Positions 10,757-22,612 of a stretch of 64,000 bases of DNA are shown here, in pieces. The notes below the pieces were generated by a model, which worked only from the letters and a program-made list of their open reading frames with translations, did no database searches and was not told where the DNA came from. Position 1 is the stretch's first letter. Each line of letters begins with the position of its first letter. Source of the DNA: Glaciozyma antarctica PI12 (lineage: Eukaryota; Basidiomycota; Microbotryomycetes; Kriegeriales; Camptobasidiaceae); NCBI GenBank assembly GCA_002917775.1, contig KZ627155.1, positions 48,285 through 112,284 on the forward strand, read 5' to 3'. A program made the position numbers and the translations under genes.

Positions 10757-12026
10757 TCACCAGTTGTCGAACTTGAGGTCCGTGTTCCACTCGGGCTTGA
10801 CAAACCTCTGGGTCTTTCCTGCGGTCTTGTGTAGTTCGTTGAGGATCTTGAGGTCGTCGGCATCGAGCGGGACGAGGAGGAGGTTCGACTCAATGCGAGC
10901 GGGGGTAACGCTCTTGGGGAGTACGACGACATTGCGCGCGACTGCACGACCAGACTTAGCTCCCGCGATTTAAGGAAAAAGAGACGGACGAACCCTGGTA
11001 GCTGATCAAAATCGTTCCGACGCCGATGCCCCATTTCTTTGCGATGGCGATGATCTCGGGATCCTTGAGGAGGGGAGAATCGGTGGATCCGAGAGGGGAG
11101 TAGGCCTGAGGCGTGATTCCCTGGATTTGGAGGTAGGCGACGAGATCATGCTGAGGGAGGTAAGGGTGGAGTTCGATCTGCGTGCGAAGGTTTAGCTCGA
11201 GTGAAGGGGAGCGAGAAAGAGAGCGAACCTGGTTCGTCGCGGGGATCGTCTTCGCTGTCTTTTCCTTTTCCTCCACGAATGCCTGTGAGAAGCTGCTCCG
11301 TCGTCGTCAGCAAGCCACCCCTGCGAGAGCGAGAGCGAGAACGAAAAAGACGGACTTTGAGATTCCAATCGCGCGCACCTTGCCAGACGCGAGGACAGCT
11401 TCCATCTGCGCCCAGGTCTGTGAGACCTTCCAATCTCGAACGACGTCGCGAGTTCCGTCGGCGAGCTTGGGGAACTTGTCGTGGTTGCCGTTCGGGTTGA
11501 GCGCGACGGGCCAGTGGATGAGGTCTACGTCGAGAGGGAGTCAGTTCCAGCAGTACGACGATGGGCAGAATAGGAAAGAGAAGGGAGAGGAGAAACTTAC
11601 AGAGATCGAGGTACTCGGTACCGAGCAGCTCGAGCGTCAAGTCGACGGCCTCTGCGACGCGTGAATGGTACGTGCTCCACAGCTTTCCAGTGATGAAAAT
11701 CTCGCTCCTGGAGACTCCAGAGTCCCTGATCCCCTGCCCAACCTCGGCTTCGTTGCCATAGCACCAGGCCTGTTACTCCCATCAGCTTGCGTCGTCGTAA
11801 GCCGGAAGGAAGGACGCACGCCATCGATGTGGCGGTAGCCGGACTTGAGAGCGTGTGAGACGGCCTTGGTGACTTCTCCAGGAGGAGACTGCCAGGTTCC
11901 TGAGCGCAGAAACTGGTTAGCTGAAGCACGTCGACGCCAGCTCGAAAGGGACTCACCGAGGCCGACAGCGGGGATCAAGGCGCCAGAGTTGAGCTTGAAG
12001 GAGGGGACTGGGATGAAGTTGGTCAT
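10757..12026 (-). CDS. Aldo/keto reductase
   Basis: NAD(P)H-dependent carbonyl reductase of the AKR superfamily, probably cytosolic. It begins MTNFIPVPSFKLNSGALIPA at ATG 12024-12026 and ends DLKFDNW at TGA 10757-10759. Visible signatures: YRHIDG then AWCYGNEAEVGQGI (catalytic Tyr region), KLWSTYH (Lys), YLIHWP (catalytic His), IELHPYLPQHDLVAYLQ, AYSPLGS, and the cofactor-binding segment VVVLPKSVTPARIESNL near the C-terminus. Several introns of about 50-60 nt interrupt it. Members reduce aldehydes, sugars or ketones; the substrate is not predictable. It is convergent with the zinc-cluster gene, with 64 bp between stops. Confidence 0.88.
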
Positions 12027-12344
12027 GATAGGAGCTTCTGGAGGGGTATGGTTAGAGGAAGAGAGGCTGAGGAGGGCGCAAAGATGAAGCGGCGAAGCGG
12101 GCCGGACACCGTGCTGAGCACTAAGGAAGCGCCTGGCGCGCCGTGGGGGCAGCTAAGCGAGCAAAACGAGGCGCAGCCGCGCAGCCGCGCAGGTGGACCA
12201 GCGACAAGGGACGAGGGAGCAGTACTGGGGGAGGACAAGAGACGCAGCTGTTTCTCGTCGAGCTCGCGAGGCCTTCAGGAGGAGTCGACGCGCTCTTCTC
12301 CTCCTCCTCGTTCCCTCACCCGAGCACGATACGAGCACAACACG
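12027..12344. other. Divergent promoter region
   Basis: Shared upstream region of the aldo/keto reductase (minus) and the XPG-like nuclease (plus). It holds a short direct repeat of CGCAGC units near 12170-12190. No gene recognised. Confidence 0.4.
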
Positions 12345-14053
12345 ATGGGAGTCAAGGACCTGCGCCACATCATCCTACGGCACGCACCAGCCGCCGTCCA
12401 ACCGCACCCCTCCCTCTCCGCCTTCTCCCACTCGACCTTCGCCATCGACGCCAACCTCCTCACCACCAAATTCCACCACGTCCTCCCCTCTTCCTACGCC
12501 CTGCGCCGCTCCTCTCTCGCCCCCGAACTCCTCACCCACCACCGTCACGTCCGCGCATGGTACTACTTCCTCCTCGCCCTGAAGCGCGTGGACATTCGCC
12601 CTATCGTCGTCTTTGATGGCCAGACGCGATTACCGGAGAAGGAGAAGGAGAACGCGCGGAGGAGGCAGGTGCGGGAGCAGCAGAGGGAGAGAGGAGAGGC
12701 GGAGAGGAAGCGAGGGGAGAGGCTCGGGGAGCTCAAGGGAGTTTGGGAGGAGGTGCTGGAGGAGGACCGGATGGCTGTGACGCGAGGGTTCAGGGATGGT
12801 GTGGGAGGAGTGCAGGAGCAGGTGGAGGGACGGTCGACTGCAGCTAAGGAGCTGACGGCGCACCTGTTGGCGCTGTACGAATCGTTCCAGGACGACGCGC
12901 GCAACCCCATCTACTCGAAGAACCAGGGCCTCCTCGCTGCCGACGAATCTGCGTTCTTCCAGCGCGTCCTCGATGCGCAAAACGAGGGACTCCCTGCCGC
13001 CGAGCGATCCTCCTTGGACGACCTCTCCTCCCGCTCGACTGCGCTGGGCCTCTCCCACTTCAAACGCGCTACTTCCGTCCCTCAGTACGCCTACGACGAG
13101 ATTATCGTGCGTTCCCTGTCCGCCACTGCTCTGGTGCGAGCTCATCCGTTGACCACAGGAACTCGTCCAAGCTCTCGGAATCCCCCACATCCAACCCTCC
13201 CCCTCAGCACCTCACGAAGCCGAAGGTCTCTGCGCCACTCTCGTCTCTCTCGGATTCGCCGACTACGTCGTTTCAGAAGACACGGACGTCGCGGTGTACG
13301 GCGCCCCTCTCCTGCGACAGATCACGACTCGCCGAGCTGGGAACGGGCGCGAGGACGTTGAGAACACCTTTGGGGGAGAGGGGAAGAAGCGCAACAAGGA
13401 CGGGATGAACGTGCTGGATCCGGTGAAACTGAGGGAGGAACTGGGGATGGATCGTGAGATGTTTGTCGACCTGGCATTGCTGTGCGGGACAGATTTTACG
13501 GAACGGATTCCTGGGTGCGTTCCTCCCGCTCATCGCTCCCTTAGTCACACTGACACGTTTTGCGCAGAGTCGGTTACGCAACAGCTCTCAAGCTCATCCG
13601 GTCCGTTCCTCTCCACCCCCTCGCGCACACCCACTCACCTTGCTCCCCAACTGCAGCACCCACGGCTCAATCGAGAACGTCCTCACCCAGCAAATCAAGT
13701 TCCTCCCTCCCTCTCCCTCGGAATACCTCACCACCATCATCGCCGCCCGTCTCATCTTCCTCAACCTCCCTCCTCTCCCACCCTCTTTCTCTCTCGACTC
13801 GAACCCGATGTCGTCGGACCTCGCGAGGCTGCTGAAAAAGTGGGGGATCTACGAGGCGAAAGAGGCGCCGAGGTTCTGTAGGATGGATGAGGGGCCGATG
13901 GGGGAGGTAGAGCGGATCAGTGCTTTCCTGGAAGCAAGGGAGGCGGAAAGCGTAGAGGAAGAGGGGGAGTTTGAGGGCGTAGAGAGGATGCGAGGGGAGC
14001 GTGATGTGGAAGCAGAGGAAGCGAGGGACGCGGCGCTTGCAGAACGGGGGTAA
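12345..14053 (+). CDS. FEN1/XPG (Rad2)-family structure-specific nuclease
   Basis: The start ATG 12345 gives MGVKDL, the typical family N-terminus with the free amino end near the active site. Acidic metal-ligand motifs are present in order: FAIDANLL, VVFDGQ, APHEAEGLC, VVSEDTDVAVYG and LCGTDFTERIPG, the last leading into the helix-hairpin element VGYATALKLI. Four exons (12345-13106, 13159-13514, then from about 13567, then from about 13658) end at TAA 14051-14053. The Glu/Arg-rich region between the first and second halves resembles the variable helical linker of the family. It probably cuts 5' flaps or similar branched DNA in the nucleus. It is not canonical FEN1, as no PCNA-binding QxxLxxFF tail is seen. 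The stop lies 34 bp from the SLX1 stop. Confidence 0.8.
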
Positions 14054-14087
14054 TACCATTGACAACAATACATCGAGTTCTCGGCGC

Positions 14088-15734
14088 TCAATCCAACAAC
14101 TCGATGTACACGATCGCCTTCTTCCTCGGCCGCGCCGCAGCCTCCCTTTCCCGCTCCTGCACCACCTCAACCACCGGAATCGGCGTGACGTCCTTCATCC
14201 GCCTCGTCGTCGGCGGCTCCTTCCTCTTCTTCGGCGATTCCTGCGTCGGAGCATTCAACCCTTCCTCTTTCAAGCTCTCCTCTCCCTCCTCCTCAAACGC
14301 CCCTTCCCGCGCCACCTCGACCGCCCAGTTCCTCTCCTCCTCACTCTCCTCATCTTCCCCAAACGCGAAATTGACCTCCTCATCCGACGATACCGGCGCC
14401 GAGAGGCTCTTCTTCTTCTTCTTCCGCTTCGTCTTGCCGCCTTTTCGTACACCATTGATTTCCTCGTGCCGACGTATGGCCCCGCGAATGAGGTCCTGCC
14501 AGTGGACTGGAGTCTCGCAAGCTGGGCAGGTACCGAGAGTCGGTAGAAGGGGCCGGGTGGTCGCAGTGGGTTTCGCTGAAGTGGTAGAAGAAAGAAAGGG
14601 GGAGGTAAAAGTATTGGCGAGGCAGGGGAGGTGGAAAGTCGCGTCGCAGGTCGGGGTGGTGCAGAGGAGGAAGGAGAGGTGGTTCTGCGATTTTGTGCGA
14701 GGTTAGCGAGGGAGGGGTGGGGTGCGAAACGGACGTACGGAGGTAGGGATGGGGCTGGAGCAGAGGTGGCAGGTGTGGGAGGAGAGTGAGGAGAGCGAGG
14801 TCCATTTGAGCCAGTGCGGTGCGAAGAAGGCGTCTGAGGAATGAAGGTCAGCTTGCGACGAAGGCGACAGCAAGACGAGCTCACCATCGTTGACGCAGAT
14901 CTTTTCCTCCGCATCACCTCTCCCAAGCCTCACTAGCCTTCCTCCATCCACCCCTTCTTCGCACAGCACCACCACAACCCGATCAATCATCTTCCCTCTC
15001 GGCCCCCACGCGTCCTCCTCCCCCCTCCCCCTCCTCTCCTTCTCCCACTTCCTCAACCCCGCCTCAGTCCTCACCACTCCTCCCAGCCTCCTCGCCGCTT
15101 CCCACCACTCTCTCGCCTCGACAGAGAAGAGCGTGACTCGCAGTGCGAAAGACGACCACGGCGGGACGGTGAGCATAAATTGGAGGACTTGTACTTTGGT
15201 CTGAGGGCGGTTGGAGAGTGCCGTACGGGGGAATTGGGCGACGGGCTTGGAGGGGGAGAGGGTGGAGTGGAGGTGTCGAGAGAGGTGCGGGTTCTGCCAG
15301 GCCCATTCGAACTGCGTCGCGTCTGCAGTTAGCGCGTGAGGTGGGGGAGAAGTGGGAGCGCACTTGGAGAGCTTGTAGCTTCATAGGGAAACCGTGGACG
15401 ATGAGCTCCATCTCCCAGGGACGACCGAACCGCGTCTTGACGGCTCCCTGCGAGCGAGAGAGAGAGAGGGTCAGCTTCCAGCTCGAACGGGAGAAGGGTT
15501 AACCGCCAGGCCTTCGTTCAATCGTACTCCAGCAGCTCCCAGTAGTCCAGTCGTTTACCCACGCCCCCCTGCCCACTCGCCCCTCAGCTCCAATGACCAT
15601 CTACTCACGCCAACCATGTCCCCGTTATGCTGCCTGATCCTCCGCGGCGGGTCAGGCGTCGAGCCAATATAGGTCGCAGAGCGCTTGGGATTCTTGCTCT
15701 TGAGGAGGTAGCAGGCGTAGAAGGGGGCGACCAT
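14088..15734 (-). CDS. SLX1: SLX1 catalytic subunit of structure-specific endonuclease
   Basis: GIY-YIG nuclease that resolves branched DNA as the SLX1-SLX4 complex in the nucleus. The N-terminus [17 protein letters not shown], then [20 protein letters not shown], is the GIY-YIG module (residues ~6-40), followed by [20 protein letters not shown] containing the conserved active-site Arg/Glu region. The C-terminal half has the SLX1-type zinc-binding module: CHLCSSPI, then [20 protein letters not shown] and [21 protein letters not shown] charged tail with KKRK and acidic stretches ends IVYIELLD at TGA 14088-14090. The start is ATG 15732-15734. Multiple introns interrupt it; the junction around 15480-15610 was inferred by homology. 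Confidence 0.88.
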
Positions 15735-16793
15735 CGCTGGCGCTGGGGAGGAGGCGTCAGCTTGTGCAAGTCGGCAAGTCGGGGACCAGGGAAGAACGTA
15801 CCTCATTCAGTACGGCTGTGGTGCTGATATAATGGACTCCACCAAAGGTCGTGCAGAGAACGCGTTGAAGGGAGCGAGGGGGGAGAGGTCAACCTGAGCG
15901 GAGAGCTACACCCCTCTTGACCTTCAACACTCACGCCGCTCCCTCAAGGACTCGTCTGCGCTGGTATCTACTTCTACGATAGTCGGGATTCGCTGGCTGT
16001 GCTCTGGCCACGCGTGTCGCTGCTGAGCCGAGTGTGCGTCTTCCGGTGAGCTCCAGGTCTCCTCAGGCCCTCCCCTCCCAAGCTCCCCTGCAGTCCCTTC
16101 GCAGTACTTGGAGTGTCCGCTTGGAACTGCACAAGATCTGTAATTGCGTCTACAAGACACCAAGCGCCTGTCCTTGACTCGATCGACTCGAAGTCCCTCG
16201 ACCAGCACGACCGACTCCGCCACTGCGCCGCGAGCTTTCTCCCTCTGCTAAGGATCCCGGCTCAACAGCTTGCATTCTCTCGAACCCCTTCTCGGCCTTC
16301 GACCGGAATTAGACGAGGGCCGCTTTCCTCGGGAGGGCGGTGCGAAGCGAGCTCGTCGACCTTTCTGCGCTCGACGTGCTCTTCACCTGGCTTCGCTGAT
16401 TCGAGCCAACTCGAACAGCTAGCTGTCTCAAACACTCGACTGGCTTAACGTCGCAGCCGCTTCAGCCTTCATCTCGCCACCCATCTCGCCACCATTCGTT
16501 GAAACTGCCGTCGCCCAAGTTGCCTTCTTGCCCAAAACAGTCGGCACCTCGTCCCTTCCCACCCCGCCGTTCCACACCCTTCTCTTCATCGACATCTCCC
16601 CACCAGCTCTCTCCAGCTCTTCTCGGAAGGCTGAAGGAGCGAGACCGAGTTTTAAGATCGCCATCGTCAGTGGGCCAGCGCGTTCTCTCGCGCTCTGGGC
16701 GCACTTCCGAGATTTTTTTCCTCCTCCTCTTCTTCCTCCCCCTCCTATAGACTCACGGACTCGCCATAGACTCAAGCTCAACCTAGAAACCAC
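15735..16793. other. Divergent intergenic region
   Basis: Between the starts of SLX1 (minus) and the methyltransferase-like gene (plus). Small frames are present (16113-16448 plus, 16428-16793 minus) but none has motifs or a convincing exon structure. A T-rich pyrimidine tract (around 16710-16745) precedes the next ATG. Confidence 0.4.
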
Positions 16794-18117
16794 ATGAACC
16801 GCCGCCTCTCATCCGCCGACGCCTCTCTTCCCACCGTCTTTCTGCCTCAAATCCCCCACTATCTCAGCTCTCTCGACGCCGCCACCACCTCCGCGACTCT
16901 CTTCTCCCTCGTCAACCACCTTCGGACCCTCTACGCCCCCATCGCCTCTACCCGACCCACGCCCACCCCGCAGGACTCGGGGTACTCTTCGGAAAACGAG
17001 GACGACGACGACCACGATTAGATTGGTAAAGAGGACGTTTTTGAGCGCACGTACGCCAAGGAGTGGCTGTTGGCGGTCGTCAAGCGGGGTGGAGCATGGG
17101 TGGACGAGCTGGAGGACGTGGAGGACGTGGAGGAAGAGAGGGACCTCCGCCTGGAGGTGGTTGACCTGGCTGCCTCGCTCGTCGCCTCTCTCTCAGAGAC
17201 CTCAGGTTCGTCCTTCCACTTCGTTCCATTGACAAGGAGTGCAGCTAATCTATCTACGATGCCCTGCAGCATCTGGATCAATCCTTCGGCCTCTCCTCCT
17301 CCCCACGTGCACTCCCGACGAACCCCTCCTCATCACCCTCCACGACGCTCTCCCCTCCTCTCTCGATCCCACCTCGGTCGGCCTGCAATCCTGGGGATCC
17401 TCGATCCTTCTCGCCCGCCGCATCGCCTTGGACCCCGCTGCATTCGGCGTCTGCGTTTCCAACGCGCGCGTCCTCGAGCTGGGGGCGGGAACGGGCCTGC
17501 TCTCCCTCGCCTGGAAGGGAATGAGCGATCGCGTTGGCGTAGCAGGAGACGCCGAAGTGATCGCAACCGACTTCCACGACGGAGTCCTCGACAACCTTCG
17601 CCGCAACATCTCGGACAACCCCTCCCCTTCCTCCGACACTCCCATCCACGTGCACAAGCTCGACTGGTCCGCCGTCCACACCTCGTACCTCTACTCGACC
17701 TCGGTTCACGCGCCCCTCCTCATGCCTGCCCCCTTCAACAAACCCTTTACGACAATCCTCGCCGCCGACGTTGTTTACGGTCCCTTGCACGCCCTCTGGC
17801 TTCGCAGCTGCGTCGAGCAGTTCCTCCTCAAGCCCGACACCACCTCCTCCGTTCCCGCCCTCTCCGCCCTCTCTCTCAACACCACCATCTCCCACGCCGA
17901 CCCCGCGTTCCACCTCATCGTCCCCCTCCGCCCAACGCACACCCCTGCTATCGAATCGATCGCCATGGTCTTCCCGAGGGCCGAGGACCTGCCGCCTCGT
18001 GAGGAGGGGGGCGAGTGGAGGGTCGCGGTGAAGAGTCTGCTGGAGGTGGAGAGGGAGCGAGGGGTGGGGAGGGCGGACGAGGGAGCGTACAGGCTTTATG
18101 AGATTGGGTGGTGCTAG
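16794..18117 (+). CDS. Class I SAM-dependent protein-lysine methyltransferase-like gene with in-frame TAG
   Basis: Two exons, 16794-17205 and 17270-18117, joined by a 64-nt intron, give exactly 420 codons. The C-terminal domain is a Rossmann methyltransferase of the FAM86/METTL21 type: GLQSWGSSILLARRIAL, motif I VLELGAGTGLLSLAW, then VIATDFHDGVLDNLRRNI and ILAADVVYG. The N-terminal part (PQIPHYLSSLDAAT..., then EDVFERTYAKEWLLAVV) resembles the helical N-terminus of EEF2-lysine methyltransferases (FAM86/EFM3), a tentative link. Codon 76 is TAG (17019-17021), directly after an acidic DDDDHD run, and the frame continues coherently after it. So the gene is broken, misread or mis-sequenced. If the TAG is real, an internal restart would be needed to express the methyltransferase domain. 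Confidence 0.72.
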
Positions 18118-18311
18118 ATGCACCGAGGTGTTGTGCTAGATTGTGGATACCTCATTAGATCGGTTTATAGTCATCTTGTAACTATACGCACTTTGCATCA
18201 ACCAGCACTGCGAGAGAGGACCTCGGGAGCGAGCAATCCCACTAACAACACGACTTCGCTTCCGCGACCTCTCTCCTTCCTCCACCTCGCTCCTCAGCCA
18301 AAATCGTACCC

Positions 18312-18952
18312 ATGCCACCACATCCGCCTCACCAGCTGTTCACCCGCCTGCTCCGCGCAGGCTACCACTCCTCAGCGCCGACCCTCCCTCGCCCGCCCGC
18401 CATCTCCTCCCTCTCAACACCAGAAGACCACGAGCTCGCCCGCGCCTGGATCGCCGCCTTCACGCTCTTCCCCTCCTCCCACCTCCCGCGGGGTAAGCTC
18501 CTCCCACCCCCTCGCTCCGCACACCGCTGACCTCCCCCACAGATTCGCTCGAGATCACCTACTCCCGTTCCTCGGGCCCAGGAGGACAGAACGTCAACAA
18601 GCTCTCCACCAAAGCGACCACCCGGCTCCTCCTCCCGCGCGCTTCCTACATCCCGCCGTACCTCCTCCCCGCCCTCTCCTCAACGCCCTACTACCTCCCC
18701 ACCCCACCCTCCCTCCTCCTCTCCTCCTCCATGCACCGAACCCAGCCACAGAACCTCGAGGACTGCCTAGGGAAGCTAAAGAGTGTGATATTGGGAGCTG
18801 CGAGGGAGGGATTGGTAGGAGCTACGAGTGGGGAGCAGAAGAGGAGAGTGGAGGGGTTGGAGAGGAGGGAGAAGAAGAGGATGGAGGGGGTTAAGAAGGC
18901 TAGGAAGGAGGTAAAGAGTGGGAGGAGAAGTGGTGGAGGTGGATGGGATTAG
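18312..18952 (+). CDS. Mitochondrial ICT1/PTH4-type GGQ release/rescue factor
   Basis: Codon-independent peptidyl-tRNA hydrolase domain of class I release factors. Exon 1 from ATG 18312 has an Arg/Ser-rich N-terminus (FTRLLRAGYHSSAP) typical of a mitochondrial targeting peptide. A ~47-nt intron follows SSHLPR. Exon 2 opens DSLEITYSRSSGPGGQNVNK, holding the catalytic GGQ and the NVNK loop conserved in ICT1/ArfB-like proteins. The C-terminal basic tail (EKKRMEGVKKARKEVKSGRR) matches the ribosome-entering tail of this family. It ends at TAG 18950-18952. It probably rescues stalled mitochondrial ribosomes or serves as a mitoribosomal subunit. Confidence 0.87.
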
Positions 18953-19077
18953 CGAGGAGGAGGCTACGCAAGTGCTGCAAGAGCTCTCGACGATGGGGAC
19001 TGCTCTGCTCTTCTGCTCCCTGAACAAGCTGCTCGAGACTCGCTAATCCCAACATTCATTACCCCTCGAATTCCATC

Positions 19078-21696
19078 TACTGCGGAACCGCTGGCACGTC
19101 AATCTCGTTCAAGTACGGCGCGCGATCACTCTCGCTCTCCCTCGCTTGGTCCATCTCCGCGCGCGTCCATCCGCTCCCAAGCCAGCCCATTCGCTCGTTC
19201 TGCGGTGAAGCAGACGTGTACTCGTAGTCCTCCCATCGGGGGTGCTTGAGCGCCTTGATAGCGTGGAGGCAAGATCCTGAGCGGGGAGATGGTCAGTATG
19301 AGTGGAGGAGGGAGGGAGAGGACGGACCTGGCCAGAGAGCGACGACGGGACCGAGTTCTCGGCCGGCTTTGTACCAACTGCGGCATTTCTCAGAGTAGAC
19401 GGTCTTGGGGAAGTAGGACTGCGAGACCGGGTTAGCGAGGGGGGTTAGCGAGGCTGACAGGACGTACGGCGACGTAGGCCATAAAGTCGTTGACCGCCTC
19501 GCGCTTGACTGCCATCGACTTGATGTTCTCCCTCTGCATCTTCGCGATCGCCTGTAATCCCCAACGCATCAGCACTTCGAACGTGGAACCAAACGTAGAA
19601 AAACGCACCTCGACAATGTAGTCGACCTCGCGCTCGAACAGCACGAGCAGGGATCCAGATCCCAGCGAACTGTTAGGTCCATTGACGATAAAGTAGTTGG
19701 GGAATTCGGGTCCAATCGCCATAGAGAGGTAGTGCGTCGGGATCTCCGCCCACTCATCCTGGACGTTCCTCCCTCCTCGACCGACTGCTCGTCGTTAGTT
19801 CCAGCTCCAGCGAGATAAATTTAAGTAGAACTTACTGATGGGAATCCGAGGCTTGTAGGACGTATCAAAGCCCGTCGCACAGACAATCGTGTCGTACTCG
19901 CGGTGCGTACCGTCGTTATCCTCGATTCCAGTCGCCGTGATGCGCTTGATGCCCGTAGGGATGAAGCCCACGTTCTTCTCGACAAGAGCTTCGAGGTAGC
20001 CTGGTCCGGGAGTAAGGCTGCGAAGGCTTTAATGAGGCTTTCGAGGGAGGGAGAGGAGGACGGACCGGCGGCAGGCGACGGGGAAGCCTGGGATCAGGCG
20101 CTCGGCGATTTCGGGCTTTGAAGCCAGCTTAACCTTCACTGCGAGCGGGAAGTAGTCAGCAAGGTTCTCGTTAGGTGGCTAGGAGGAGCGCACTGAGTTC
20201 CCTGAAGGCGGCAACAGCCCCAAGCTGCATCTCGCTCCCTGCAACAAAAAATCAGTAATCAGTGACTGCTCTGCGAAGAAAGCTTCAAATTCAACAAACC
20301 CCTCATCGTAACGCCGTGAACACCGTTGAGCTCCGTCTCCATGCTGTGGCGGAACTTGTGGTAAGCGACAGGGTCGGCAGCGAACGCAGCCTTCTCCTCC
20401 GCAGTGAACTCATCTGTGAAGGCGTCGAGATTAGAAAGGCGTTGACAACAAAACGGAACTTGAGCGCACAGTTCATGCCATCGTCTCGACGCTTGAGGAG
20501 CTCAGTGGAAGCGAAAGGAGAGGCGATCCAAGTCGAGCCCTGCGAAGCGAGTCAGTTGCTAAAATCGCGCTCTGAGGAGGGGAAGAAACGCACGCGAACG
20601 TAGTTGTCAACTTGCTTTGCGTGAGGCTGGAGAGTGGGAACGATTTGAATGGCGGAAGAGCCCTGATGGTGAGGACGTCAGAAAGTTCGAGATTCGCGAG
20701 CGGAAGGAACGCACGGAGCCGACGACAGCGACGCTCTTGTCCTTCTGATCTTCAGCCGTTCCAAGGTAGTTGGCAGAGTGAATTTTGGTTCCCTGCGACC
20801 ACCAAGAATTAGCTGCATGCCTCGACTTGAACCTCGCAAAAAAAGGAACGCACCTTGAAGTCGTCTAGTCCCGCGATATCAGGCCAGTTCCACCTCGCAA
20901 GTCCTCCCATTCCTTGAATCACCACGTCGGCCGTCTCGACCTTCTCCCCAATCTTGGTTCCCGCCTCGTCCAAGAGGTCAAACGAGAGACTCCATTGCCC
21001 GCTCGCTTCGTCCCATTTCGCGCCGGTGAGCTGGTGGCGGTATTTGATGAATCGGTCGAGCTTGTACTTTGCGCTGACGCCTTGAAGGTACGCGAGGATC
21101 TCGGGTCCAGCTGCACAAATGAATCAGTGGAGCTCCGAGAGAGGAGAGGCCGGAGAGGGTGGACGAACGAGCGTAGAAGTGGCTCCAGTTGGGCTGGAAG
21201 GGAGCTCGTTAGCTCATTTTTCGAGGAGGTGGGAAGGAGGAGCTCACGTTGGGCTCGAAAGTGAGGGAGTAGCAGTGGGCAGGAATCTGGGAAAGTACGT
21301 CGAATCAGCTCAGCTCGTTTCGCACCGCAGTACCCTTGCTCACGTCGCATGCGAGTCCGGGGTAGTGGTTCTCAAACCTGTTCAAGCAATATCAGCAGCT
21401 GCACAAGGTTTCCCAACCAGAACGGAGCTCACCAAGTCCCACCAACGGTCCCGTTCTTCTCGTAGATGGAGAGGTCGATGTTCTTCAGGCGCTGGTCGAT
21501 CCGAATGCCAGCGATGATGCCAGAGAAGCCAGCGCCGACTGCGAGCCAAGATGTCAGCTCAGGCTGAGGACTCGTGTGGAGAAGAGCACGTACTCATGGC
21601 GACCTTCATCTGGCGCGTCGAGTCGTCGATGGGGTAGTCCTCGAGGGCGAAGGGGGAGGTAGAGACGCCATTGGGTAGGCCGGTAGCTGAGTTCAT
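19078..21696 (-). CDS. FAD-dependent monooxygenase, Baeyer-Villiger/FMO type
   Basis: Flavoprotein monooxygenase in about twelve small exons. The chosen start ATG 21694-21696 (MNSATGLPNGVSTSPFALED) could lie upstream in the same frame at 21807. Dinucleotide-binding motifs: VGAGFSGIIAGIRI (FAD) and VAVVGSGSSAIQIVPTL (NADPH). Other family features are YEKNGTVGGTWFENHYPGLA, the linker GMGGLARWNWPDIAGLDDFK and TIVCATGFDTSYKPRIPI. It ends IDVPAVPQ at TAG 19078-19080. The canonical BVMO fingerprint is only partly visible, so it could be a hydroxyacetophenone-type BVMO or a related N-/S-oxidising FMO. Substrate unknown; likely cytosolic. Confidence 0.85.
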
Positions 21697-22612
21697 GGTT
21701 CTGCTGGTGGGAGTTGAGAGACCAGAAGAGGAGGAATGCGCCTGGGGACGTTGACCTCCCACCTTGTCCCACCGCTGCAACATCTTCCGTTCGCGGGGGG
21801 TGATCAAAACAGCCGAAAGTGGGGGAGAGTGCGATCGAGGCGGCTCGCTCGAGGCCTCTCAAGCTGCTGCTGCTCCGGTCGTGGACGCTGGGCTCCTTCG
21901 CTGAGGTTGTTGGAAGCAGCAGGAAGGGATTCGAATAGAGAGAGAGAGAGAGCGCGGAGAGGTTCAGCCTGCGCGTCGGAGTCCGGGGGTAGACTCGCTC
22001 GGAGGACTGCAAGGAACGAGGACGTGGCGCAGAGCTTGTTCTCTGCGCTTTCTTCGCAAGCCGAAACACCTCAAGCGAAGGTCCAGAGGGAGAAGCAGCT
22101 CGCTCAGCGAAGTCGAAACTCGAAACCTCGCTACCGAGGTTGACTCTGTGAAAAATTCGGAAAATAATTCGCGAAAGTTGGGCTGCCGTCTTGCTCATCT
22201 CCTTCTCTCTCCATCTCCCTGCGCGTCCTCTATCGCCGAACTTCTCTGGAACTCCGCTCTAAACTGCTCCTGCCTTCGTTGACCAAGCAGGTGAGTGCCG
22301 GTTGAAGAATCGTGGTGCTCTCACCCAGGCTACCCCCCGGCGCGTTCAGCAAGTCCGGGGTGCCGTGGGCACCTCTACGGTCCTGCAGGGGGAGATCAAC
22401 GAATGTAAACCCAGGAGCCGCTGCAGAAGAACGCGCTTAGAGAACAGTGCTGACTCTCGACCCTTGGAACAGCTCTCCTTCTCCCTCAAGCCCCCTTACT
22501 CAGCGCGAGCTCCTGCCTCTCCGGCCTGAACGATGGAAGCGCGGTACGCTGCTCCGGCTTCCCCAACACCTGTCGGATACTGATTCAACCGATTCGCAGG
22601 TCACCAAGCCCA
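21697..22612. other. Divergent intergenic region
   Basis: Between the monooxygenase (minus) and the first coiled-coil gene (plus). Contains a GA microsatellite near 21935-21952. Small frames have no recognisable product. Confidence 0.4.

Noticed and set aside
16428-16793. 121-codon minus frame upstream of the methyltransferase
   Set aside because: Contains plausible helical segments but no family signature, and the strand is opposite to pyrimidine-rich leader sequence.
21935-21952. GA microsatellite
   Set aside because: Short simple repeat of ordinary size; no evidence of function beyond promoter composition.
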